Part shown: positions 10,200-21,800 of the stretch, piece by piece
How positions within the stretch are numbered: the stretch's first letter is position 1
Layout of the letters: each line of letters opens with the position of its first letter
Assembly (NCBI RefSeq): GCF_019059575.1
Contig: NW_024881702.1
Coordinates: 744,001-808,000, forward strand
DNA: 64,000 nt
Source of the DNA: Amphibalanus amphitrite
Lineage: Eukaryota; Arthropoda; Thecostraca; Balanomorpha; Balanidae
Direction: 5' to 3'
Made by a program: the position numbers and the translations under genes
The notes under the pieces: generated by a model
The model's database searches: none
The model's input: only the letters and a program-made list of their open reading frames with translations
Told to the model about the DNA's origin: nothing

Positions 10200-13100
10200 T
10201 CTTCAGAAAGTGCTGACCCATCTCGTGTTCTAGCATTACTTGTCTGTTTGGTAAATGGGCAATAGTTAATCGTAACCGGTGACTGCAGCGCAGTGTTCCT
10301 TTTTTAGAATGTTAGGTGGAAAATCACACCTAATGAAAATATTTTCATCCCAAAAATAAGAAAGAGCGGCATTATATCATTTTTGAAAAAAATGACATGC
10401 ATTCGAACAGCTTCCATATGACTTGACGGTTTCCTTTTCCTTTCATCCACATCCTTTTCTTTCAGGTCTTGTCTAGATCCTAATATATCTTGCTTCATCA
10501 GCTGGCATTAGAAATTGCTTCACGCCCTTTTGCGAAAATAGGCACTATACATAGGTATTTAATTCTTTTTTCTCATCCTACGATTTTTTATTCATGGGTA
10601 CACCCGAACAGAATCCAATTTTAGACAGCTGCTGCAGCAGGTCTGTGAATGGTGCAGTGGTGCGCCGTGCTGCGCCACCCACCGGCCCGACGGTCAGCGC
10701 CGGCGGTCCGAGGCGGCCGGCCTCCAGGGAGCCGAGTGGACAGAGCTCTGCCAGGCGGGCTCTGAATGGGCCGCGCCGCGGCTGGGCGCCGCCGTCTGGG
10801 TGAGCAGCTGTTGTGACCGCTATCACCACTGCCAATGGCACCGGTGTCGGAGCCGGTGGCCGGCACGGTTTGGGGCTCTGGGTCGGGGCCCGGCCGCACA
10901 CCGACTCGGCTCGGTGCCCGGTCTTTGGGGCGGCCTCCAGGTGATGTCGTGTTGGCGGCACCGGTCGACTTGGCCCGGAGTGCGGCGGAATGCCTCTGTG
11001 CCGCCGGTCCTTGTCTCGAGTAGCTGGCGGGACCATCAGCACGGTCTTGGTCAGCGCCTGTGGAACAAGGGCAACAGGGGCCGCTACAGCGCAGGGAGGG
11101 AGGGAGACGGCGCATGGCCGCGGCAGGGGGCGCTACAACGCAGGGAGGGAGGGAGACGGCGCATGGCCGCGGCAGATGCAGCAGCGAGAGGGAAGCGCAG
11201 AAGGAAGACGCCCGTACCGTTCAGCCTGCGTATGGTTTGGCGTCAGTCGTTCACCAAGAAGCTCCACAGTGCGTCCCACTGGCAGTGCCTTCTGTCGGGT
11301 GTGTGTGTGGGGGGGGGGGGCACCAGCCGTGCGCCCCCGCCCAGTGGACAGCGATAGGTGTGCGCAGTATTGGCCGGCGCCCGGCGCCCTCCCCGGGACG
11401 TGAAGAGCCCTCCACCGACCCCGCTCCCCAGCGGCAGGGGTAGTAATAGGGCAGCGTGGCGCGGACGGCGCGCGGCACCCGCCCGCTCCGCCGCCCCGGC
11501 CAGGCAGGGCAGACGTCAATAGTGTATGAGCCGACGGTGCTGGCCGGCAGATCGGAAATTGCCTGGAAATGGAGGCCTCGTATCGAACGGAATCAGCATC
11601 AGATATTTACACCACAAAAATCGCATTCGACCGGGCATTCGTTGGCATGTTTTTTTTCTTGCACAGGCTGGAGTGGCATATGAGAGGATTATTTGTTAAA
11701 CTTGTGTTCAGCGGGGCAGTGTTGTCACCGGCACTGTGAAGTGAAGGGCAGGGCCCCGGTCGCGGGCGGCGGAGCCTCCGACGCAGACCGGCGCGGCGGG
11801 TGGCGCGCCGACCAGATGTGCAACGCACGATGAACAATGTACGATGTGCCGTATGTACAATGTACGTACAGCGTACCTACTGCGGCCGGGCCGGACCAGG
11901 TGGGTGCGGCGGCCGTGCACGGCTGTGCTCGGGCCGCGCTGGGCCGCAGTCGCCGCTCTGCAGGCCCACTGAGCGCCGCGCCGCGCTGTGGTGGTGGTCC
12001 GCCGCCGAGACGGCTGTCCGCCAGCCGGCCACGGGCCACTCCCGGATCGGCGGGCCGCCACAGCGCGCCGCAGCGCTCCGGCCGACCGACTCCCCGTCCG
12101 ACTCCGGCCGACCGACTCCCCGTCCGGCTCCCCGTCCGACTCCGGCCGACCGACTCCCCGTCCGACCTTCCCCGTCCGACCTCCCCCGGTCACCAGCACC
12201 CCTGTCCACCGCTCAGCACGAGGCACAGGAGCTGAGGGTGCCTGAGGGTGACCGGTGACCGCAGGTGGTCCCTGGTCGACTCTCTGTGTCTGTGTCGCTG
12301 GCCCATGCGACTGTGACCGGCGCGGTCCGCCGGGGAGGCTCGGGAGGAGAGGAGAGGCGCTAATGCGGCCGGCCGGAGCGCGCCATGGCCTGGTTAGGAA
12401 GGCCGAGCTGGGGCCCAGCCGGGCCCGTGCCGCGCGGTGCCAGCAGAGGTAACAGACTGGTCCCGTGCTGCTCAAGCTCAAACTGGTGCGCAATGCCGAT
12501 TTGTTTCAGCCGCTTTTCCATGTCACGGTCACTGTACTGAGCAGTGAGCGCACCATGGGTACGCAGTACGCTCCAGACGACCCTGCCAGGAATTGAAAGT
12601 TTGCACGACAGTAAGCGGTAATCGCATTTAGCCTCAGTGTAGCCGTCTTAGCTTGACATTATTTTTTCTTCACGGCTTAAGTGAGCAGCAGTGGGCTGCA
12701 GGTTTTATTCTTAAAACATGGCTTCTGTCGAAATGAAGCTTCTGACGTCAAACATGGCCTCATGATGAAGATAAAAAAGCCTGAACCTCATGACCCCTGT
12801 CTCTTTGCGAGGCTGGGCCGTTGGTTTGGAACGTTACCTCCGCCCTGGTCTGCTAAAACCACACGGCGCGGGTGTCCATCAGCCAACTCTAGATTGGACC
12901 GTGTGGCCACGCCAACTGAGACGCGCCCCAAAGTCCGGCGGCCTTTGGGCTGCACCTGAAGGTCCCCGGCCGAGCGGCCGCCAGTCGTCTGCGTCACTCA
13001 TTGCCAATCGTGTGGTAATGCGTGGGCAATATACATGAGTAGTGCCTAATGCATGACTGAAGTTGAGCGCCGTCCTTAGGAGAGCAGTGAGCTGCGTGGC
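10200..13100. other. No gene seen; GC-rich sequence with short arrays
   Basis: Includes two copies of a roughly 48-bp unit (11085-11175, GCAGGGAGGGAGGGAGACGG) and an 18-bp-type array at 12070-12190 (CGACCGACTCCCCGTCCG). Overlapping GC-rich ORFs on both strands have no recognisable domain. Confidence 0.5.
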
Positions 13101-13127
13101 GGCGGAGCGGTGGCCGCGGGCGGCGCC

Positions 13128-13940
13128 GGCCGGCCGCTCACCGTCCGTCCCGGCCGCTCACCGTCCGTCCCGGCCGCTCACTGTCCGTCCCGGCCGCTCA
13201 CTGTCCGTCCCGGCCGCTCACCGTCCGTCCCGGCCGCTCACCGTCCGTCCCGGCCGCTCACCATGTCCGTCCCGGCCGCTCAGTCGGTCGTCCCGGCCGC
13301 TCAGTCGGTCGTCCCGGCCGCTCACCGTCCGTCCCGGCCGCTCACTGTCCGTCCCGGCCGCTCACTGTCCGTCTCGGCCGCTCACTGTCCGTCTCGGCCG
13401 CTCACTGTCCGTCCCGGCCGCTCACTGTCCGTCCCGGCCGCTCAGTCGGTCGTCCCGGCCGCTCACTGTCCGTCCCGGCCGCTCACCCTCCGTCCCGGCC
13501 GCTCACTGTCCGTCCCGGCCGCTCACTGTCCGTCCCGGCCGCTCAGTCGGTCGTCCCGGCCGCTCACTGTCCGTCCCGGCCGCTCACCCTCCGTCCCGGC
13601 CGCTCACTGTCCGTCCCGGCCGCTCACTGTCCGTCCCGGCCGCTCACCCTCCGTCCCGGCCGCTCACTGTCCGTCCCGGCCGCTCACTGTCCGTCCCGGC
13701 CGCTCAGTCGGTCGTCCCGGCCGCTCACTGTCCGTCCCGGCCGCTCACCCTCCGTCCCGGCCGCTCACTGTCCGTCTCGGCCGCTCACTGTCCGTCCCGG
13801 CCGCTCACTGTCCGTCCCGGCCGCTCACTGTCCGTCCCGGCCGCTCACTGTCCGTCCCGGCCGCTCAGTCGGTCGTCCCGGCCGCTCACCCTCCGTCCCG
13901 GCCGCTCACTGTCCGTCCCGGCCGCTCACTCTCCGTCACA
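13128..13940 (+). repeat. 20-bp minisatellite, about 40 copies
   Basis: Unit CCGCTCACTGTCCGTCCCGG, with an interspersed 21-bp variant containing CAGTCGGTCGT. Variants alternate in a loose higher-order pattern. Repeat-generated ORFs of 330 codons are artefacts. Confidence 0.97.
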
Positions 13941-13985
13941 ATGCCGGAACAGGACCGCCCACGAGCTCCGGGCGTCCTCAGCCAG

Positions 13986-14240
13986 GGGCCCGCTGGTTTC
14001 AGGTGCTGGAATAGATGTTCCCCCACTCTGGGCCCGCTGGTTTCAGGTGCTGGAATAGATGTTCCCCCACTCTGGGCCCGCTGGTTTCAGGTGCTGGAAT
14101 AGATGTTCCCCCACTCTGGGCCCGCTGGTTTCAGGTGCTGGAATAGATGTTCCCCCACTCTGGGCCCGCTGGTTTTTGGTGCTGGGATAGATGTTCCCCC
14201 ACTCGGGGCCCGCTGGCTTTTGGTGCTGGGATAGATGTTG
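13986..14240 (+). repeat. 44-bp minisatellite, nearly 6 copies
   Basis: Exact 44-bp period; unit contains GGGCCCGCTGGTTTCAGGTG followed by GGAATAGATGTTCCCCCACT. The last two copies diverge (TTTTTGGTGCTGGGATAG). Confidence 0.95.
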
Positions 14241-14777
14241 TCCTGCTCGTTGCGTGGAGGTGGCGAAGGGGAGGGGTGGGCCGGAGTCGGAGCTCCGTCT
14301 GTTGGCTGCCGGGTGGGTCTGTTCGAACTGACCGCACTCGGGGCGCGCTTTGTGAGAGGGGCGGCCGAGATCAATACGGCCGCGCCCGGAGTACAGTCTC
14401 GGGCGGGCCGGCGCGGCGGGCTGCCTTTGGCCGGAGGATGAGCTGTGACCGGTCACTCCGTCTGTGACCCGGGTTGACCTGTGGCCGGGGGCCGCCGTGC
14501 TGGGACCCCAGCTCCAGGCAGCCGGTGCCAGCCGTCGGCCCCGGCTGAACCCGTCCGGCGCTCCCGGCTGTTCGCCGGCCAGGTCGCGCGGCGGCAATGC
14601 CAGACTGGCCGGGCCGCCTGCCTGCCGCCCTTGTGAACACTGCAGATGAGACTACAAACGACCATCCAGGGAACGCGGGCCAACCACCGCATTCACGAGT
14701 CGTGCCACGTTGTTGCTGATGCGAGCGGCTTGACATCTATTTGCGCCGTGCGCTGGAGCTTGTGTGGAATGAAGTGT

Positions 14778-14955
14778 TTCGCTGAAATGACAGTCGCTCA
14801 AACTGTAGTCGACGAAACAGATGTCTCTGAAACATAGCTTTCGCTTAAATTGATAATTGCTATATGATAATCGCTCAATTTGATATTTGCTAAGTTGCCA
14901 GTCGCTGAAAATGGTTCGCTCAAATGACGTTCGCTCAAATGACACTCGCTAAGTC
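14778..14955 (+). repeat. Degenerate TTCGCTCAAATGAC repeat
   Basis: About ten loose copies of (T)TCGCT(C/G)AAATGACA at 14-17-bp spacing in an AT-richer island. Could be a decayed transposon end. Confidence 0.5.
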
Positions 14956-15439
14956 GCTCGCACCGGTGGAATCTGCCCTCGCTCTTCCGTCAGCGCAGCA
15001 GTGGAGTTTTACTGTCCCGATTAGCTCAGCTGAGCTATCAGATGTCGTGTCCGGCTGCTGCGACCCGAACGGATCGCGGCAGACGCGCACCTCGGACCGG
15101 GCCGGCCGCCCCGCCCCGCCCCGTCCGCCTGATCACCTCCGACAGCTCTGTGACACTCCACTGCTAAATCCGGCCCAATAAAACGGCTGCCAGCGGCCTC
15201 CGACCGCGGCCGCGCCACAAGGCCGCGCCGGGCTATCTCGTCCGTCCTCAGAGCGGTGGGGGGGGGGAGGGGGGTATCTCATCCGTCCTCTGGGGAATAC
15301 GTGATTTGAGCCGCTGCAGTCGTCGTTTTTAACACACGCTTGGCTGGGCGCATCAAAGTGTCGCTCATGTGCCGTTCAGGCGCCACCATTTCCGGTTACT
15401 CAGTGTGCACACTCCTTAGCTTTCACAAAGCATCTTAGC

Positions 15440-15655
15440 TTAACTACTACAACCTAACCTGAGCTGACCTGACCTGACGTGTTTGGTGTCGAGAGATGTG
15501 TGACCTGGATATAACCTGACCTGACCTGATCTGACCTGTATGGTGTCGTCAGATGTGTGACCGGGAACTGAGCTGACCTGATCTGACCTGACCTGACCTG
15601 AGCTGACCTGACCTGTATGGTGTCGGCAGATGTGTGACCGGGAGCTGATCTGAGC
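15440..15655 (+). repeat. Tandem array before the Shank start codon, rich in TGACCT
   Basis: Three units of about 57-77 bp share GGTGTCG, then AGATGTGTGACC, then runs of TGACCTGACCTGA. It stops eight bases before the ATG and so must be 5' UTR, promoter or intron. Many AGGTCA half-sites (TGACCT) are present. Confidence 0.8.
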
Positions 15656-15662
15656 GGCCACC

Positions 15663-15809
15663 ATGGAGGACGACCTGAGTGTCACCTCCGACGAGCTCAT
15701 CTTTATCCGGATCTGCGTGCCGGAGCTGAGCGTGGAGAAGTGCCTGCAGTTCTGCCGCTCCGACCTGGTCTGGGACGTGAAGCAGCAGTGTCTGCGCTCG
15801 CTGCCCAAG
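15663..15809 (+). CDS. Shank: Shank exon 1: SPN domain, first half
   Basis: Residues 1-49, from MEDDLSV to CLRSLPK. The segment IRICVPELSVEKCLQF and the run VWDVKQQCL match the ubiquitin-like start of the Shank SPN domain. The ATG sits in GCCACCATGG, and the in-frame TGA ten bases upstream (15651-15653) makes it the first possible start. The donor is AAG/GTGAGT, phase 0. Non-coding 5' exons were not found; the 220 bases before the ATG are a tandem array. Confidence 0.93.
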
Positions 15810-18800
15810 GTGAGTCCGGCCCGGCCCACTTGGCGCGCCCAGCCGCAAACGCAGCCCACATGAAACGTGCTCCACAATGTTAATGTTCGCCGTCAAACGA
15901 TTTTAATCGCACGCTAATAGTGCTAACGCTGCGATGATGGTTTTTCTCTGGGGCAGACTGATCGCTGGGATATTTAGGCTAAATGATACAGCACACAATC
16001 TATTAAAAGGCCAGGCGGAATGTCGGTGTATCGCCGATAGTCCGCTCGCCAGCACGACAAGCCGTGGACGAGATCTGGCCACAGCGGGGCCGGGCGAGAG
16101 CGAGATCTGGCCACAGCGGGGCCGGGCGAGAGCGGCAGGGGCCGAGAGCACGCGCCGTGCAGCCGAGGGACAGAGCGACAGCACGCGCCGTGCAGCGGAG
16201 GGACAGAGCGACAGCACGCGCCGTGCAGCGCAGGGACAGAGCGACAGCACGCGCCGTGCAGCCGAGGGACAGAGCGACAGCGCGCGCCGTGCAGCCGAGG
16301 GACAGAGCGACAGCACGCGCCGTGCAGCCGAGGGACAGAGCGACAGCACGCGCCGTGCAGCCGAGGGACAGAGCGACAGCACGCGTCGTGCAGCGGAGGG
16401 ACAGAGCGACAGCACGCGCCGTGCAGCCGAGGGACAGAGCGACACGCAGCCCCGGGCCGGCCGTACTCACACGCCGATAGTCCCCGGGCCTGAGCCTCTA
16501 AATAGGGGAACTCAGCCGCGGGGACTGAATGCGACCAGCGGTCGACGGGTGAGAGAGGGAGAGCTCTCATCCCCGGCGTCCCCGCCGAATGTCTGACACG
16601 TTCCGGACGGTATTTATTCGCTAGGGGGATGTGGGCAGAGTACGTCTGGAGCGGCGCAGCTGAAGTGACTGCTCTCTGGAGGCAGGTGCACGGTGAGCCG
16701 GCGCAGCGCCCCAAACCGACCCGCCGACTGGGCCGATGGCTCCAGATCTTCAGATCGACGCTTGGGAATGCCTCGTTTGGGGCCTAATCACGCAGCCTGT
16801 GATGTTGTTTGTGGCGCCTTTGTTAGCGCAGGTTACCGCGCTGAGCGCTTGTTGACGCGCGAATGCCGGTGCCGGCTCGATAGCCGCGCTGTCTCGTTAG
16901 CGTGAGGGCGCTGTTTGCAGAGAATGCTGGAGGGCCGCAGCGCGCGTGACCGCTCGTGGCGGCCCGATGTATGCTGGACGGGTCTGACTACCGAGTGGGA
17001 GCGCTGTCATCCGGGCCCGGACTGGCCTACTCAACCTGAACAAACTCATCCCGACCCGGGCTAACGCAAAGTGGAGCGATGCCTTTCCAGACGGTCAGCG
17101 CCGTTCGATTCAGCCCAGAGCGACCCACCCCCGGCTGGGCGAGTCCGGACTGGTTCGCTCAGAGCTTGTCTGGTTCATTTCTACCGCACAGCTCGCGTGG
17201 ATCGCCGTATTGGCGAGCTGGCATCACGTAGCGCCACCCCGAGATCGGGCGCTCCCGGCCGCCGAGTGGCCCCGGCCGCCGAGGTGTCGAGCGTCGCTGT
17301 AGGTGGCGCTGTCGACGGACGTGCTTCGCCGCCGCGCCGGTCGGCAGGAGCCCCCACCCCCCGCCCCCGTCAGCAGCAGCGCGCCGTGGGGATTGGGGAC
17401 GTCAGCGGCCAATAGCGGCGGGATACCTTCAATTAAGTGCCGACTTTTGGTCCCATTCTTTCCATGCAACGCCCATAGGGCTAATGTTAAAATGCCAAAA
17501 TCAAAGGAGGCACGGTGCCCCGGTGCCCTCCCCGTTCCGCCGCTTATGTCAGCGGCGCGCCGTGTTCACTTTCACCGGGCGCGCGCGCAAAAAGCGCCAT
17601 CTGAGTATAGCGCGCCGCAACGGCGACCACGAACACGCGGTTTTTCACATGCCGGTGGCGGCTAGCGGCTGCGGCGCGCTGAATGCCGGACGTCTCTGCC
17701 GGCCGGCTGCTCTCGTGTCGCGGCCCGTGCTGGGGTGTCCCGGCCGGCAGCTGATCCGGCTCGCTCCGGCCGTGTCACTGACTCACCTGTGCCGAGTCGG
17801 GACGCAACGGGGGTGCCCGCGTGGGTATCCTTGCCGGTCCCCGCTCACGGTTCGTCGGAAAGTCATTTAATCTACAAAATAAATGAAATACACCATTCTA
17901 AAGGTGACGGTGAGATGATTCCAATGAAGTCGTTTTTATCAAAATCGTTCGTTGCCAAAATCTCTTTTTAAAAAATTGTGATTTTGTAGAAACTGAATAC
18001 CTATTCATTTAGGTATTTAGGGGTACACCTATGTACTTACCGGGCAGTCCCGGACATTTTTGAAAAAAAAAATAAAACATAAGCCCCGTTTTTCGAGTTT
18101 CATTTGAAAGCTGAACGCCAAAATAACAATATCTAGTTAATGAAGAAATGTGCTTAACTACTCATGTACGACTTCCATAACCGACAATAAGGCGCAATCA
18201 CACAGCTCGGTCCCACGATGGACCAAAGTCATACCACACCCAGGAGCCTGAAATGACCCTTGTCAGTTGTCGACTCGAGTCGTAGATGCGTTGCTCCCGA
18301 CCCGCCTTACTGACACTGCTATTGACACTGTTTTTGACTTTGTTACCGATACTGACACTGCTGCTGACACTGACACAGCTTATGACACTGCCACTGTTAC
18401 TGACACGGTTGCTGACAGTGCCGCTGATACTGTTACGCACACTGACAGCGGTACTTACTAACCTGTGGCCGCCACGGGCACTGCACCCGTAGCTATACGG
18501 TTAGGCAGTGCAGGCACTCCTTCCTGTCTGTGCCTCTCTATACGGCTGGTGGCCACTGTTCTGACCGGCGCGGCGCGCGCGATGGTTCCCGCTGACGCCC
18601 GTGCGCTCTGTGTTTCATTGGGCGTGCGGCAGGTGGCCCTCTGGTTCCGGGTATGTGCCGCCCGGCCGTGGGCTGACTGTGAGCTGACTGTGAGCTGACT
18701 GTAAGCTGTCTGTGAACTGTCTGTGAGCTGACTGTGAGCTGACTGTGAGCTGTCTGTGAGCTCTGCCACTCAGCTGTCGACTCGCGGACAGCTACTGGGC

Positions 18801-21800
18801 ACGCACGGTCACACATTTTGGTCGCCCGCTTCTCAGCTCTGCACATGAACGGCCCCCGCCGATGGACGTTTGCTGAGGCGGGAGAATACATGTTTGTTTT
18901 GTACTCTGATCTGCTTGACATGTCACTGCGCAGTGCGCACCGCAGCCCACCCGCACGACACCCTGGCCGTGTGCCCTGATGTGCCTTGTCGGCCTCTTGG
19001 CTATTCTGCTGCTTTTTTCTGCTTTGATTGTCTCAATAGCCAGTGTCCTGTCGATTGTTTTGTGTTGCTTCAGCTGTAAATTACAAATGCACTCTCAAAT
19101 GCTGGAATGGTGTGGATCAAGATTGTGTGAGAGCCGATTATGAATATAATTATGATACAACGAAATATCAGAAGCGGAACAGCCACATTGCCCACATTTG
19201 TACCTATAAAGTGGGGTGATTTCCTCTTCTCGTTCCCTAATCCCTGGCGTCCCGCTTTGTTGCTGCATTGTTTGTGAAATGCTGCACAGTGCACAGAGTG
19301 TGAGACCCTCTGGAGGGCGGGTGTGGTGTGGTGTGGCACGTCCCCTCGGCGGAGCGCGCCACGGGCTGTCCGCAGACCTGGCCCGTGCAGCTCACTGACC
19401 CGATGCAGGCCGGCAATGGGAAAGCCGGACGTTTCCGGCCTGTAGGCCGCGGCGCCGGCCGGTAACGGTTGCTGGAGTTCAGTGGGCGTTCGATCACAAT
19501 ATTTCACCGGGCGGCCGACCCACGCGTACGGCGCCGGGCCGCCGGGCCGGGCCTGCTCCCAGGCCAGTCCACACGCTGGGCGCGGCAGACGGAGGTGCGC
19601 CGCGCGTACCATCGGCTGCGTACCATCACTCGGCGCGGTGGCTCATCAGCTGGCTCATCAGCGGGGGACGGTCGGAGCCGATTGTCGGCGGCGCCGTCCG
19701 GCCGGCCGACCAGCCCGCGCAGTCGGCCGGGCCATCGCGCGGTCAGCAGTCAGCACGTCCAGGCGCGCCCTGGGAACCAACTCCACAGCACCAGTGGCTA
19801 TCGGCTGGTGCGCCCTGGGAACTCCATCGCTGAGCCCCTCCATGGTGGATGGTGGATGGAGCGTGTTTGAGCCATGAGGTGCCCACAGTGTGTCCTTCCT
19901 GACGCGCGTTTCCGTGCCATTAGGTACTGTTTGTCGCTTTGGTGGCTCTAAAAGCTCGCTTCTCTGATGAATAAATCAGAATATGTCAGAATGAGCTCCG
20001 TGCTCCCCGTCCATCGAGATACATCAGACTGATGTCCTGTTCAGCCCTGCGGCTCACGAAGCTCCGAACTGGGGATCCCAACTGGTTAAATGGTCTCAAT
20101 GTTTCCAACTGGATTGCTGCTCATGCTCCGGCAGGGGCTGCTGTATGTACTCGTATGTGTGTATGTATGTACTTAGACTGGTGCGCGGCGCTCCACTGAG
20201 CGGCATCCCGGCTCCATAATATCAGCGGCCGGCGCGCAGTGCAGCATCGGCCCGGCCGTGTGAGGGCAGTGGTGTCCCGCCGTGTAAGGGCAGTGGCGGC
20301 CCGGCCGTGTGAGGGCAGTGTGACCTGGGTGACGGGTAGTGTCGCCTCCCGTGTGTCGCCGCCGCCGGTGATCATTGATGGCCTGTCTCCTATATGGAGA
20401 AAGCCAACCCGCTGGCTCAACACAATGTCATCAACAGTGGCAGCCAACTGCGGGCGTCACGGCGGTGATGGCGTCACGGCGGTGACGATGAGGCTGCAGT
20501 GACGGCGGCTCGGCGCCGGTGACTGGTGGCTGGTGACTGGTGACTGGTGACTGGTGGCGCGGCTGCCACGCACCGCCAGTGGGGCGCGGTGACATGTTGG
20601 ACACACCGAGCGGGTGAAGGGCTAATGATTATCAGTCGGTAACAGTTGGAAGTCATGGTGGTTCGTTTGTGAAGTCGGTTTGAAGTCCCGCGTATGGATC
20701 TGCGGGCAGCGGATGCGAGCTGTAGCGGACACGGTGCGATGCGGTGTGACCGACCACTGCGGTGTCGCGGCGGAACGGACGGCTGAGGTCGTGGCCAGCG
20801 GCTGGGCGAGTGCACGCAGCCGGCAGCTCGACTGCAGCACCGCACCGCGGCGGTCCGCGCGCCGTGGCTCCCCGAGCCCAGCTCGGCGGCCGGTCGGAGG
20901 TCGACCCGGCGAATGGCGCTGACGTGCAGTCTGTTGAAACTGGACGAGGTCAGCCGCGTGGAAATGTCCAAAGTCCTAAATCCTCATCCTCCTCCCTCGT
21001 TAGAGGGGATTTGACCTCTGCAAACAGCGCACCCGGATCCCGGACACTGTCAACATTTTGTATTACAATGAGGCGGCGTCAAAGGCTGTGGCTGAGAAAA
21101 AAAAAATGCCACTATGTGAGTGCCGTAAGCACATTCTCAAGAACAGAACACTTGAACATTAGTGTTTCTTTACGCATGACACATTGCTCTTTTTTCGTTC
21201 GTAGGTACCGAATAATTTTCGCTGATGACGTATCTTTTGCATCTTGTTAATTTATGCACACGTGGCACACATTCGAATCGTATTGATGGAGTGTGTTAAG
21301 GCATTTCTGGGAGCCAGTTCCAGAGCGCGATTTTTGTTGAGCTGCGCGGGTTTAGGGGCACCGCTGGGCGCTGGCTGAGCCGCCACGCCGTCCGCAGCTG
21401 CGCCGGCACCTCGGCCCTCCTCATAATCAGACAAAGCTTTATTGGAAAATGCTCATAATCACGTGGCGGAATCTGCGCCATTTGTGCCGCACATATGAGA
21501 GAATGTGCGCCAGTTCCGCCAGACGACTGCGGCGGAAACTGCGCCACGTTTGGCGAGCCTGGTGACGCCATCGATTTTCTGCGGGGCTGGCGGGCAGTGG
21601 GGACGGCGCGGACGGTGGTCGCGGGTCGGGGATGCCGGCTGGCGCCGAAGTTACTTGGATCAGATCAGCGCCGAGATCTGGCCTTGTTTGGGTCGCGGCT
21701 ACCCAATGCGGAGCGGCTAGCGCAACCGGCGCCCGCTGCCGGCTGTTCGGGTGGGGTGGAGTGGAGCTCGGCGGCAGAACAGGGCGCGGTCGGCCGCCTC

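Noticed and set aside
11708..12493. 261-codon - strand ORF
   Set aside because: Low-complexity product of CCGACCGACTCC repeats and high GC; nothing recognisable.
13063..14102. Two overlapping ORFs of about 330 codons
   Set aside because: Produced by the 20-bp array; both frames give repeats of the same nucleotides.
14990..15060. tRNA-like TTAGCTCAGCTGAGCTATCA
   Set aside because: No B box at the right distance and no stems.
15903..16714. Repetitive ORFs on both strands (TRRAAEGQSDS and LGCTARAVALS types)
   Set aside because: A 33-bp unit without stops; intron 1 of Shank.
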